From Anaerolineales bacterium (GTDB lineage: Bacteria > Chloroflexota > Anaerolineae > Anaerolineales > E44-bin32): a stretch of 37,204 nucleotides of DNA. The notes below the pieces were generated by a model. It was not told the DNA's origin and searched no databases. It was given only the letters and a program-made list of their open reading frames with translations. Positions within the stretch are counted from its first letter, which is position 1, and each line of letters starts with the position of its first letter. Below, piece after piece: positions 16,310 through 24,721 of the stretch. Location: assembly GCA_016927115.1 (NCBI GenBank), contig JAFGNH010000057.1:1-37204 (forward strand). The letters are read 5' to 3'. A program made the translations under genes and the position numbers.

Positions 16310-17473
16310 CTAGCGAAGTGCAAGATCATACATCGCCAGGATATTCTCAATCGGTGTCCCTGCCTGAATGTGATGAGAACTGGCCAGGATATACCCGCCC
16401 TGTTGACCAAGCACACGTTTGCGAGCCAGCACTTCGGCCCGTACGTCTTCGCTGCTGCCTTTTGGCAGCGTCTTGATAATATCGATACCACCATGAAAGC
16501 TCAATCGATCCCCGAATTCATCTTTCAGCTCCTGAGGCTCCATCCCGGGGGCATCCGCCTGGATAGGATTAAGGACTGTCACCCCCATTCTAATCAATTC
16601 GGGAATCAGGGCCGCAGCAGCCCCATCGGTATGATACATCATGGGTTTATCGTATTCTCCGGCCACTTCAAAGATCTTTTCATGTCGCGGACGGATCTGT
16701 TCTGCCCACATCTTTTTCGACATAAGCAGGTTGTTCTGCGCTGCCACATCGTCATAAACATACAGCATATCCAGTCGATCACCAGCCAGCTTTAGTACCC
16801 GGCGGGTATTTTCCACATGGACTTCTGTTAACCTGTCCATGATATACGCCGGAATCTCGGGCTGAAGGATCATATCCTGCAGAAATTGCTCCATCCCGCG
16901 CAGCTGCCAGGCCAGTTCAAAGACAGACCCTATACGAAAACGAATGTGAAACTCAGTGTATCTGTCAAGCTGAGCAAGAATATCTGGTAATGGTGAAAAA
17001 TCCCACCAGGAAGGTTCCGGCCATGGATGCTGCTTCAAGTCTTCGAGACTGGAAGCATGTTGAAGCGGTGGATCAGCAATTTCCTCGTATGCACCGAGGC
17101 TGTGCTCTGATACCTGCATTTCATGGCCCCAGACCGATCGCCAGGTCCTATCTCCGATGATCTGCCGCCACATACGATTGGGAGTCGAGCGGCTCAGTGA
17201 TTTCCACCACTCTATTTTTCCCTTCTCCAATACCTTCTCCGGGACAGATACGAATTGATCATACGACAGTACCCGACAATCAACCTCCAGATATCGCAGC
17301 AGTGCTTCCCAGCGAGCATCGTAGTAATCCGAAGGTTCCACATCGTCCAACTCACTGCCAAGTTGAGCAATCAATGCTTCCCATACTTCAGGGGTTGCCA
17401 GAAAATCAACCGGCATTCGATCGGGGTTCTGGTGTGCAAGGGCTCGATTGACCCGTTCTCGCGGTGTAAACAT
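16310..17473 (-). CDS. URO-D-fold protein (COG0407-like, uroporphyrinogen decarboxylase/methyltransferase family)
   Basis: 387 residues with the family beginning TPRERVNRALAHQNPDR and the C-terminal part GVTVLNPIQADAPGM, FGDRLSFHGGIDI and GGYILASSHHIQ. Corrinoid methyltransferases of this fold bind zinc through H-x-C plus a later Cys; here the matching segment is YHTDGAA, with Asp where Cys is expected. It is therefore probably neither a true heme decarboxylase nor a classical zinc methyltransferase. Members like this occur in sugar ABC operons, with no established role known to me. It follows rbsD after a 109-bp gap that holds a long imperfect inverted repeat. Confidence 0.85.
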   Translation of the reverse strand: MFTPRERVNRALAHQNPDRMPVDFLATPEVWEALIAQLGSELDDVEPSDYYDARWEALLRYLEVDCRVLSYDQFVSVPEKVLEKGKIEWWKSLSRSTPNRMWRQIIGDRTWRSVWGHEMQVSEHSLGAYEEIADPPLQHASSLEDLKQHPWPEPSWWDFSPLPDILAQLDRYTEFHIRFRIGSVFELAWQLRGMEQFLQDMILQPEIPAYIMDRLTEVHVENTRRVLKLAGDRLDMLYVYDDVAAQNNLLMSKKMWAEQIRPRHEKIFEVAGEYDKPMMYHTDGAAAALIPELIRMGVTVLNPIQADAPGMEPQELKDEFGDRLSFHGGIDIIKTLPKGSSEDVRAEVLARKRVLGQQGGYILASSHHIQAGTPIENILAMYDLALR

Positions 17474-17493
17474 AGGTAATCCGTGACTCCTGG

Positions 17494-17577
17494 CCTGCCT
17501 TCCACAAGCAGGTTTCCTTTCACCCGTACGTTTATCATCGGTGTACCGGATCAGGGAACCCGCTTGCCGGAGGCAGG
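17494..17577 (-). other. Long imperfect inverted repeat between rbsD and the URO-D-like gene
   Basis: Two arms of about 24 bases (plus 17494-17517 and 17554-17577) are reverse complements with a few mismatches or G-U pairs. They share CCTGCCT/AGGCAGG ends and CAAGC/GCTTG cores. The predicted hairpin has a loop of about 36 bases and no U-tract. It may affect messenger stability or translation of the downstream gene. Confidence 0.5.
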
Positions 17578-17582
17578 GTAGA

Positions 17583-18062
17583 TTATTCGTTTCCTTCCTT
17601 CATCTGGCGTACGCGTTCAGCATATTCTTCAGGCACATTCAAACCCGGCTTGCTGAACCAGACCGGTGCATCAACACCGCTGTATAGAAGAATATTTCCC
17701 CAGGGATCAAAGGCGCCGGTGCGCACTATCACTTTCGCTTTTTGAGCCATCTCCGACAGAATCTGTGCATGAGGCACAGGTTCCATATTGCTTGCGGGGA
17801 AAATCCGTTCCACCTTTTCCAGCAGCGGCGGATTGTTCTTTGCCATCTCGGCTGCATAAGATACTTTTTCTACAATCATCTCATCAGCAATGGCCGACAG
17901 TACGGTCTCCAGATCTGGCACATCCTGTACAACCGCCAGATCCACACGCCAGGCATCGTTTGGTATAGGAAAACCCGCATCACAAACGATCATCATATCA
18001 GTATGGCCCATTGCAGCAATCGCAGTACACAGTTCCTTATTCAAGATGTTTGATTTTTTCAT
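17583..18062 (-). CDS. rbsD: D-ribose pyranase RbsD / fucose mutarotase family
   Basis: 159 residues. The N-terminus KKSNILNKELCTAIAAMGHTD carries the catalytic His of the RbsD/FucU family, followed by CDAGFPIP and the conserved DLAVVQDVPDL. The C-terminal VRTGAFDPWGNILLYSGV is also characteristic. These cytoplasmic enzymes interconvert pyranose and furanose forms of imported sugars before the kinase acts. It follows the ribokinase gene, as in rbs operons, with AAGGA seven bases before the ATG. The substrate could be ribose, deoxyribose or a fucose-like sugar. Confidence 0.92.
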   Translation of the reverse strand: MKKSNILNKELCTAIAAMGHTDMMIVCDAGFPIPNDAWRVDLAVVQDVPDLETVLSAIADEMIVEKVSYAAEMAKNNPPLLEKVERIFPASNMEPVPHAQILSEMAQKAKVIVRTGAFDPWGNILLYSGVDAPVWFSKPGLNVPEEYAERVRQMKEGNE

Positions 18063-18083
18063 GTCCGCATCCTTTTAATAACT

Positions 18084-19013
18084 CTATTTAAAATGCTTTT
18101 GATACAGGTCCATTACGTCCTTTTCATAGGGCAGTCCCGGGATAACCCCCAGCCTGGTGCATGTTAACGCACCGGTGCACACCGCAAAGCGAACTGCGTC
18201 CGGCAGAGAAAATCCCTGAACAAGTGCTACTGCCAGCCCTGCGTTGAATGCATCCCCTGCCCCCGTTGTATCGACAACATCCACGGGCACGCTGGGGATA
18301 TGCTCTTCAAAACCCTCCCCGACAATCAGGGCACCTGAAGCGCCCTGGGTAATAATCAGGTTCTTCACGCCTCGTTCCTGCAGCTTCTTTGCCAGCACCG
18401 GAGTTGGTGTGGTATTCTCGGGTTCCAATCCCATCAGAATACGAAGCTCTGTTTCATTTGGGGTCAGATAGTCGATAAACTGCCACACATCGTCTTCCAT
18501 TTTTGTCGCAGGCGCAGGGTTCAGAATGGTTTGCACCCCATGGCGTTTACCGACCTTCATGGCCTGCACTGCGGCAGCTACTGGCAATTCCAGAACCGAC
18601 ATCACCACGCTGCTGCTCGCAATCTGGCCTTCAACCCCCTCTACAAACGCTTCATCCATCAGCTTATTGGCACCCATATCCAGGATGATGCCGTTATCCC
18701 CCGCCTCATCAAGGATAATAAAACCTACGCCCGTAGCCGCTGAATCTGTCTTTTTTAGAAGTGTGAAATCAACGTTTTCGCGCTCGTACAGGTCCTCGGC
18801 AATTTCACCAAGCTTGTCATCGCCAATAATGCCTGCAAAGCAGGACTTCACGCCTAACCTTGCAATACCAACCGCCTGATTGGACCCCTTTCCACCCGGG
18901 CCCATGTCAAAATCTCTTCCGATCAAGGTTTCACCAAAGACAGGCATCCGGGAGGTGCGCATCGTCATACCAACTGCAAAACTTCCGACAACTGTAATAT
19001 TGGGTTGCTCCAT
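18084..19013 (-). CDS. rbsK: Ribokinase-family sugar kinase
   Basis: 309 residues from ATG 19013, which has AGGAGG five bases upstream. Motifs: GPGGKGSNQAVG near the N-terminus, LNPAPA in the middle, and DTTGAGDAFNAGL with the catalytic Asp and anion hole. It phosphorylates an imported sugar at the 5-position (ribose or deoxyribose) or a related position. Followed by rbsD and preceded by the ABC ATPase. With deoC in the same operon, a deoxyribose-type route (kinase, then aldolase) is plausible. It shares several patterns with the kinase at 30651-31628, suggesting common origin of the two operons. Confidence 0.9.
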   Translation of the reverse strand: MEQPNITVVGSFAVGMTMRTSRMPVFGETLIGRDFDMGPGGKGSNQAVGIARLGVKSCFAGIIGDDKLGEIAEDLYERENVDFTLLKKTDSAATGVGFIILDEAGDNGIILDMGANKLMDEAFVEGVEGQIASSSVVMSVLELPVAAAVQAMKVGKRHGVQTILNPAPATKMEDDVWQFIDYLTPNETELRILMGLEPENTTPTPVLAKKLQERGVKNLIITQGASGALIVGEGFEEHIPSVPVDVVDTTGAGDAFNAGLAVALVQGFSLPDAVRFAVCTGALTCTRLGVIPGLPYEKDVMDLYQKHFK

Positions 19014-19037
19014 CAGATCCTCCTGAAATACTATCAA

Positions 19038-20570
19038 TCACCCGGCTTCAGATATGGTTCTGGTTTTTTGTTGCCCCATGGCACAGGCCAGAATGTCCTC
19101 TTCATTAGAAGTGGCCCGGTTAAATTCCCCATTGATCCTCCCCTGGTACATTACCAGGATACGATCGCATTGGCCAATCAATTCCGGAATTTCAGATGAA
19201 ACTATTACAATTCCCAGCTTTTCCCGCGCCAGCGTCTGAAGATTTCGGTATATTTCCACTTTCGCAGCGACATCAATGCCCCGTGTGGGTTCATGCAGAA
19301 GCAGGACTGCCGGTTGGGTAACGAGGCCCCTGGAAAGAATCACCTTCTGCTGATTGCCACCACTCAAGGTGCTCATCAACTGCGTAAGCTTCGCTATACG
19401 GATATCCAGCTTTTCGACATATTCCCGGGAAATACGGTCAATCCGGTTTGTATGCAGGAAACCATAACGGCCGACTGCTTCCAGACTCGAAGTAATGATA
19501 TTTGCCCTTACGTCCAGTTTGACGATGGCACCAGCATTACGACGATCGGCCGGAATAAAGGCAAGTGAATTCGCAATCGCATCTGCTGGTGAATTCACCC
19601 GTACAGGACTGTTGTTAATCAAAATCTCACCGGTGTATGTATGAAGCCCGAAACATGATTCGATCAAAATATCCTTGTGAGAATCCGGCAGGCCTGCAAA
19701 ACCAAGCACCTCTCCTTCAAAAACCTGAAACGAAAGATCACGAATGATTTCACCGACAGTAAATTTGCGGACCTCCATCAGCACCTTGTTGTTTGGAGAA
19801 TGCTCTTGGTCGCGCTGATATAATCCATCGATTTTCCTTCCCACCATTTTGGAGATTAAAAGATCGACAGACGTATCTACATTATCCAGTGTGTCTACCA
19901 GGTTGCCATCCCGCAGGATGGAAATCCGGTCGGCGATATCGAGAACTTCATCCAATCGATGGGAGACATAAATTACAGCCACACCTTTTTCAGCCAGCTG
20001 GCGGATGATTTGGAACAAATGCTCCGTCTCCTCATTGGTCAACGCAGAATTTGGTTCATCCAGCACCAACACTTTTACATTCATCGAGATGGCTTTAGCA
20101 ATTTCCACCATCTGCTGCTCTGCAATGGTAAGCTGCCCAACCGTTCGGTTGACATCCACTCCCGCTTCACCCAGTCTGGCAAGAACATCATGGGCAACTT
20201 CGACGAACACATCCCGCTTCACGGCTGTGAGGTTGCGATCTCTCTGGATTGTGTTGAGAGAAATATTCTCGGCGATTGAAAGATTCGGGCAAAGGGCCAG
20301 CTCCTGGAAGACAACTTTAATCCCGAGTTGATGGGAAACATGCGGATCCGGTATTCGGACAAGGTCCCCCTGATAGCTGATACAACCTGAATCGGGCTGG
20401 ATTTCGCCTGCCAGGATATTCATCAGGGTGGTTTTCCCCGCACCGTTCTCGCCAATCACTGCATGCACTTCGCCTTCAAAGAAAGACAGGGAGACACGGT
20501 CCAGCGCCTGAACACCTGGAAACGCTTTACTGACGTCCACCATTCGGATGATTGGATTGTCTTCTTTCAT
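19038..20570 (-). CDS. RbsA-type sugar ABC transporter double ATPase
   Basis: 510 residues with two fused nucleotide-binding domains. The first has Walker A GENGAGKTTLMN, signature LTIAEQQMVEIA and Walker B VLVLDEPNSAL. The second lacks a canonical Walker A (GFAGLPDSHKDI) but has STLSGGNQQKVILSR and LLHEPTRGID, with His before the Glu, which departs from the usual D-E-P. A degenerate second site is common in RbsA. It powers the permease at 21893-22930. It is separated from the binding-protein gene by about 70 bp containing a strong stem-loop. Confidence 0.93.
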   Translation of the reverse strand: MKEDNPIIRMVDVSKAFPGVQALDRVSLSFFEGEVHAVIGENGAGKTTLMNILAGEIQPDSGCISYQGDLVRIPDPHVSHQLGIKVVFQELALCPNLSIAENISLNTIQRDRNLTAVKRDVFVEVAHDVLARLGEAGVDVNRTVGQLTIAEQQMVEIAKAISMNVKVLVLDEPNSALTNEETEHLFQIIRQLAEKGVAVIYVSHRLDEVLDIADRISILRDGNLVDTLDNVDTSVDLLISKMVGRKIDGLYQRDQEHSPNNKVLMEVRKFTVGEIIRDLSFQVFEGEVLGFAGLPDSHKDILIESCFGLHTYTGEILINNSPVRVNSPADAIANSLAFIPADRRNAGAIVKLDVRANIITSSLEAVGRYGFLHTNRIDRISREYVEKLDIRIAKLTQLMSTLSGGNQQKVILSRGLVTQPAVLLLHEPTRGIDVAAKVEIYRNLQTLAREKLGIVIVSSEIPELIGQCDRILVMYQGRINGEFNRATSNEEDILACAMGQQKTRTISEAG

Positions 20571-20593
20571 TAATAATCCATTCGTGGAGTATG

Positions 20594-20624
20594 GGAGGGA
20601 TCACTCTCAATGAGTGACCCCTCC
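20594..20624 (-). other. Stem-loop between sugar-binding protein and ATPase genes
   Basis: Arms at 20594-20606 and 20612-20624 pair over 13 bp (one G-U) with a 5-base loop. No U-tract follows on the minus strand. A 3' stabilising hairpin behind the binding-protein message is likely, raising its level over the ATPase. Confidence 0.65.
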
Positions 20625-20643
20625 TGAGGAGTCAAAGCCCCTC

Positions 20644-21771
20644 TTACCGGTTCATAAACTCTTCGACATTGGTGATATCAACAACCTGCAACCCGGTGTC
20701 GAAATCAAAGATCGCTTCACCATTAAGGAAAGCTATCAGCTGTTTGATCGCTTCATAACTCTGCCGTTCAGGCGCTGCATCAAAGGTCGCTTCATTCGTA
20801 CCATCCTGGATAAGTTCCAGAGTCTGGGGAACCAGATCAAAACCAACAATCATGACCTCGCCCACCATATCATTATTAACCAGGAATTCGCCTGCCGGCC
20901 CGTGCGTGCAGCACTCAAGGCCCAGAATACCATTCACGTCAGGGTATGTCAGCATCGCGTTTTCGATATTGCTGTAAATCTCCTGAGGTTCGGTTCCACA
21001 GTTAATGGTTGCCAGGACTTCAATGCCGTCGTATTCTTCAAATGCATTGCGGGCACCCGTTTCACGATCAATGGACCATTGAGCACCAGCATCGAGGGTG
21101 GTGATTATTACTTTGCCTTCCCCACCAAGGCGCTCAGCCAGTTCTTTGGCTGCAGTATACCCGGCCTGAACCATGTCCTGGCCAAAGTACGCAAGGCGGT
21201 TGCTGCTGGGATTATCCGAGTTGAAAGAAACAACCGGGATTCCCATTTCAAGAGTGCGATTGATAAAAGGCGCCAGCGCATCGGTGCTGACTGAAGAAAT
21301 GGCCAACCCGTCTACTCCAGCCTCAATCAGGCTTTCAAGCTCGGCAATCTGCGCTTCTGCGTCCACACCAACCGGCCCAACCAGCTGGACGTCGACATTA
21401 AAATCTTCAGCAGCCTGGTCAACACCCTCACGGATGAAAGGTGCAAACTCATTGGAAACATCATGGTATGAAACCCGGATTACGAGCGGGTCACCGTTTG
21501 CAACGTGTTCTGCAATAACAGGATCCAATTCATAGCCCCAGTTCTCCAGGCTCACGCCCTCAACATCGGCAGCTTCTTCTGCAGCCGGTTCTTCCGCTTC
21601 TGCTTCCTCAGCCACTGGTGCTTCTTCCGCTTCTGCTTCTTCTGCTACTGCTTCTTCGGCTGCCGGCTGTTCTTCGGGTTCAACTGCTTCCTGCGTCCCA
21701 CATGCCGCCAAAGTCAGCGCCAGTACAAGCAGCAGAGTAAGGGCAACAATAAAATTCCTCTTTGTATTCAT
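20644..21771 (-). CDS. Sugar ABC transporter substrate-binding lipoprotein (RbsB family)
   Basis: 375 residues from ATG 21771, behind an AGGAGG box. The signal peptide ends in a lipobox, LAAC, so the protein is membrane-anchored through a lipidated Cys. A low-complexity linker of about 45 residues, made almost only of Glu, Ala, Pro and Val in EEA-type units, precedes the periplasmic-binding domain. That domain is of type I: VIRVSYHDVSNEF, GVDGLAISSVSTDAL, VVSFNSDNPSSN and GVDAEAQIAELESL. The usual form is around 310 residues, so the excess is the linker. Such linkers are common in Anaerolineae-like lipoproteins. The ligand is probably a pentose or small hexose. Confidence 0.92.
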   Translation of the reverse strand: MNTKRNFIVALTLLLVLALTLAACGTQEAVEPEEQPAAEEAVAEEAEAEEAPVAEEAEAEEPAAEEAADVEGVSLENWGYELDPVIAEHVANGDPLVIRVSYHDVSNEFAPFIREGVDQAAEDFNVDVQLVGPVGVDAEAQIAELESLIEAGVDGLAISSVSTDALAPFINRTLEMGIPVVSFNSDNPSSNRLAYFGQDMVQAGYTAAKELAERLGGEGKVIITTLDAGAQWSIDRETGARNAFEEYDGIEVLATINCGTEPQEIYSNIENAMLTYPDVNGILGLECCTHGPAGEFLVNNDMVGEVMIVGFDLVPQTLELIQDGTNEATFDAAPERQSYEAIKQLIAFLNGEAIFDFDTGLQVVDITNVEEFMNR

Positions 21772-21892
21772 TCTTCTCCATACCTCCTGGTGGTGTTTCC
21801 TTGTGATTGATAAAGAACGACTATGCTGCCTTTCATACATCCATGGTCCCTGCCTACCACCACCTTTCTAAGTTAGATTTGCTTCTTATAAT

Positions 21893-22930
21893 TCACGAAG
21901 CTGACTGTCTGCCGGATCTGGTCCACATATCCAGACCTACAGCAAGTATGATTACCAGGCCAATCGCTGTTTCCTGCCAGAAGGCAGAAATTCCCAGAAG
22001 AACAAGGCCGTTGCGCAGGACACCGATAATCAACACCCCCAGCAGCGTCCCCAATATTGTTCCTTCACCACCTGTCAGTGAAGCACCGCCAACAATTGCG
22101 GCTGCAATTACGTCCATTTCGATCCCGACACCAGTGCGTCCTGCCTGTGTACTGGGCAGGAACGCTACACATAAAATCCCTGCGAGTGCGCTGAGAAAAC
22201 CCATTACTGCAAACGTGATCATCTTGATGTTGAAAACACGGATGCCGGATACCCGCGCTGCTTTTTCACTGCCGCCCACAGCATAAATTTTGAAACCCAA
22301 CACAGTTTTGCTCAGCAGTACTCCGCCAATCAACGTAACCACAACAAGAAAGATCAGCTGCATGGGAACGGTGTCGAACAAACGGCCCTGCCCCAGATAC
22401 GTGAACCTGGCCACGGATAGCGCCGGCGCACCAGCTGCCTCAGATACCGTAACCGGCTGCCCTTCTGTGATCAGAAGTGCTGCCCCCCGTACTGCGCTCA
22501 TCATCCCCAATGTGGTGATGAAGGAGGGCAATCGGCCATACGTAGACAACCAGCCACTCAGCAAACCGAGGATTGCACCAACACTCAATCCGCCAGCGAT
22601 CGATACCCAGACATTCACTTCGCTGGTTAGCAGCATACTTGTCACAATCCCTGCCAGCGCATATACCGATCCGATTGAGAGGTCAATCTCCCGGGCTATC
22701 AGGACAAACGTCATCCCCACCGCCATAATCCCGATCAAGGAAACCTGGCGGCCGATGTTTAACAGATTCCGCACAGATAAAAAGGCTGAAGTTGACAGGG
22801 AAAGAAATACACACATAAGAAGCAGGGCTATGAACACACCTGATTCTCGCTTCGCCAGCAGCTGCTTCAGGAGGCCTTTTGATGTTGTCCCCAGGGTTTT
22901 CCTGGATTCGAGATTTGTTGTATTGTTCAA
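21893..22930 (-). CDS. RbsC-type sugar ABC transporter permease
   Basis: 345 residues in this reading, with eight to ten hydrophobic spans. Family motifs: LIGIMAVGMTFVLIAREIDLSIGS in the first third, and AAIVGGASLTGGEGTILGTLLG near the end. It forms the membrane channel with the ATPase at 19038-20570. Start decision: the ATG at 22945 has no ribosome-binding site, but codons 2-3 (AGGAGG) form a perfect one six bases before a TTG at 22930. TTG initiation is therefore more likely. It is the first transport gene after the GntR regulator. Confidence 0.92.
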   Translation of the reverse strand: MNNTTNLESRKTLGTTSKGLLKQLLAKRESGVFIALLLMCVFLSLSTSAFLSVRNLLNIGRQVSLIGIMAVGMTFVLIAREIDLSIGSVYALAGIVTSMLLTSEVNVWVSIAGGLSVGAILGLLSGWLSTYGRLPSFITTLGMMSAVRGAALLITEGQPVTVSEAAGAPALSVARFTYLGQGRLFDTVPMQLIFLVVVTLIGGVLLSKTVLGFKIYAVGGSEKAARVSGIRVFNIKMITFAVMGFLSALAGILCVAFLPSTQAGRTGVGIEMDVIAAAIVGGASLTGGEGTILGTLLGVLIIGVLRNGLVLLGISAFWQETAIGLVIILAVGLDMWTRSGRQSAS

Positions 22931-22960
22931 GATGTTCCTCCTCATAGGAATATCAGGGCA

Positions 22961-23785
22961 TCAGCCCCCGGATGTATACTCATTCTCTCCGGAGGTGGGG
23001 ATCTTGAAATCGAGCTTTGAACCACCAATCGGGTTTTGGGAAGACCGCTGTAAATCAGCCACAAGTCGGATGCAATTCCCTCGAATCCATACATTGGAAT
23101 ACTCGATCAGCTGGTGGTCCCTCAGATAAGTATGCTGATCAAGATACATGACCGCATCCTGATCATCTATTCGCAGGTATTCCGCGATTTCTGAACCCGC
23201 GTTCTGAGCTGTAATGTGCCTCCGCCCCCAATCCAGTGTCAGATGATAATGATCTTCCAGAACCGAGAACAACTTCACCTGGGAAAAGTCAAAGTTTTGT
23301 ATCCCTGGGCAATATTTGTAGACTACATAATTCCGCAGAAAATAATAAGGGCAATCGTGAACCAGTCGAATTCGTTCAAGGTAGAATATTTCTTCTTCCG
23401 GATCAAGGGACAACCTCTCCAGAATTTTCTGCGGTGCGGGAATCACTTTTTTCTCCAGAACTCGTGTTTGAAAGGGAATCCCTTTTTCCGCCAGATCTTC
23501 GGAGATGGTAATAAAACCGGTAGCCAATCGCTGGTCCATGGTAGTTGAAGCAACAAACGTTCCCTTCCCCTGTGTACGAACCAATAACCCTTCTTCGCAC
23601 AGCATTTCGATTGCATTACGGACGGTGCCCCGGCTGACCTGGAGCATTTCACTGATCTCGTTCTCAGTCATAATCTTCTGATCGACCGTCCAGCGCCTGT
23701 TCTGAATCTGTTCACGCATCCATTGCGCTATCTGCTTATAGACGGGGAGATACCCGGAATAATTAATTCTGGGCTCTGATGTCAT
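22961..23785 (-). CDS. GntR/HutC-family transcriptional regulator (UTRA domain), copy A
   Basis: 274 residues from ATG 23785, with GGAGGG six bases upstream. The N-terminal winged helix (LPVYKQIAQWMREQI, MTENEISEMLQVSRGTVRNAIEML, TQGKGTFV) is of the GntR type. The rest is a UTRA ligand domain (LERIRLVHDCPYYFLRNYVVY), which usually binds a sugar phosphate or related effector. It lies between deoC and the permease of the minus-strand sugar operon and probably represses it through the palindrome at 24663-24682. A paralog heads the divergent operon. Confidence 0.93.
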   Translation of the reverse strand: MTSEPRINYSGYLPVYKQIAQWMREQIQNRRWTVDQKIMTENEISEMLQVSRGTVRNAIEMLCEEGLLVRTQGKGTFVASTTMDQRLATGFITISEDLAEKGIPFQTRVLEKKVIPAPQKILERLSLDPEEEIFYLERIRLVHDCPYYFLRNYVVYKYCPGIQNFDFSQVKLFSVLEDHYHLTLDWGRRHITAQNAGSEIAEYLRIDDQDAVMYLDQHTYLRDHQLIEYSNVWIRGNCIRLVADLQRSSQNPIGGSKLDFKIPTSGENEYTSGG

Positions 23786-23931
23786 AATCAACCCTCCTTC
23801 TGCAGGAAGTGTAGAGAGCGGGAATCTTTTTTCTTCTTTGCGCTGAAATAGAACATTATTAACACACTCCTGCACATCGATGAATCCCAAAAAGATCTGT
23901 TACTGAGTAATTTGATTTGACCACTGATAGA

Positions 23932-24591
23932 TCAGAGTTCCCTGGCGCCGTCCAGGATCTGCCAGCCTGTACTGGTTCCAATCCGGGATGCGCCCGCATT
24001 CAACATCATCATTACATCCTGATATGTCCGGATACCGCCTGAAGCCTTCACACCAATTCGATCTCCGACAACTGCACGCATTAAACGAACTGCCTCGATA
24101 GTCGCCCCTCCAGAATACATCCCGGTAGAAGTCTTAATATAAGCCGCACCCTCTTCGAGACAGATCTGGGACGCCTGCTTGATTTCGTCTTCAGTCAGGC
24201 ATCCTGTTTCCAGGATCATCTTGACTGGCAGCCCCTCAGCAGCCGCCACCACAGCACCGGTCACCTCGCGAACCTTATCCCAATTTCCAACCTTGACTGC
24301 ATGGAGCGCAATCAGGACATCAAAACCATCAGCCCCCATGGCAGCACCTTCACGGATCGCCCCTACCTGCATCGAAATCGTTTCACCGTGCAGTCCTGCA
24401 ACCATCGCTATCGTTGTGGAACTTCCCTTCAGCACATTTGAAGCCAGCCGTACCCAGATCGGCAGGATACAAACACCTCCAAATCCACTATCCCTTGATG
24501 ATTCAAGGAACTCAACCATTTGATCTTCAGTCCTTAACGGACTTACTTCCGTGTTATCAATTACTGCTGCAATATTTTCTATGGGTATCAT
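23932..24591 (-). CDS. deoC: Deoxyribose-phosphate aldolase family (DeoC)
   Basis: 219 residues, typical of short bacterial DeoC. The Schiff-base lysine is Lys153 in AAYIKTSTGM; Lys182 in GVKASGGIRTY and Asp91 in GFDVLIAL complete the catalytic set; GASRIGTSTG closes the barrel. The first third is atypical: IDNTEVSPL in place of IDHTLL-like text and MVAGLHGE where GFPLG is usual, so the substrate may not be deoxyribose-5-P. It is the first gene of the minus-strand operon with a ribokinase and RbsD, consistent with kinase-then-aldolase breakdown of a pentose-like sugar. Confidence 0.9.
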   Translation of the reverse strand: MIPIENIAAVIDNTEVSPLRTEDQMVEFLESSRDSGFGGVCILPIWVRLASNVLKGSSTTIAMVAGLHGETISMQVGAIREGAAMGADGFDVLIALHAVKVGNWDKVREVTGAVVAAAEGLPVKMILETGCLTEDEIKQASQICLEEGAAYIKTSTGMYSGGATIEAVRLMRAVVGDRIGVKASGGIRTYQDVMMMLNAGASRIGTSTGWQILDGAREL

Positions 24592-24662
24592 GCTGGTCCT
24601 ATGTCTCCATGATGGAGGATTTTAGAGTAGAGAGTCTCACCTGGCAATATTTGTACAGTATT

Positions 24663-24682
24663 GTATATAGATGTCTATATAC
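24663..24682. promoter_or_regulatory. Perfect 20-bp palindrome, probable GntR/HutC operator
   Basis: GTATATAGA-TG-TCTATATAC: 9-bp arms pair perfectly around a 2-base centre. HutC-type GntR regulators recognise GT-x-TA-x-AC half-sites, which this resembles. It lies just downstream of the predicted start point of the deoC operon, a position suited to repression. Confidence 0.7.
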
Positions 24683-24692
24683 GTCTTATACA

Positions 24693-24721
24693 TAATTAAC
24701 ACTAATTTGGCTAAAAGTCAA
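24693..24721 (-). promoter_or_regulatory. Candidate promoter of the deoC-gntR-ABC operon
   Basis: A TTGACT -35 box (plus 24716-24721) and TAATTA (plus 24693-24698) are separated by 17 bases, with TG upstream of the -10 in an extended arrangement. The -10 match is poor, but the start would fall just before the palindromic operator. Confidence 0.45.

Noticed and set aside
20614-21294. A 226-codon plus-strand frame opposite the sugar-binding protein
   Set aside because: Antisense to a clear RbsB-type lipoprotein and without family features.
22290-23129. A 279-codon plus-strand frame across the permease and GntR genes
   Set aside because: Antisense shadow of two well-supported genes; no recognisable motif.
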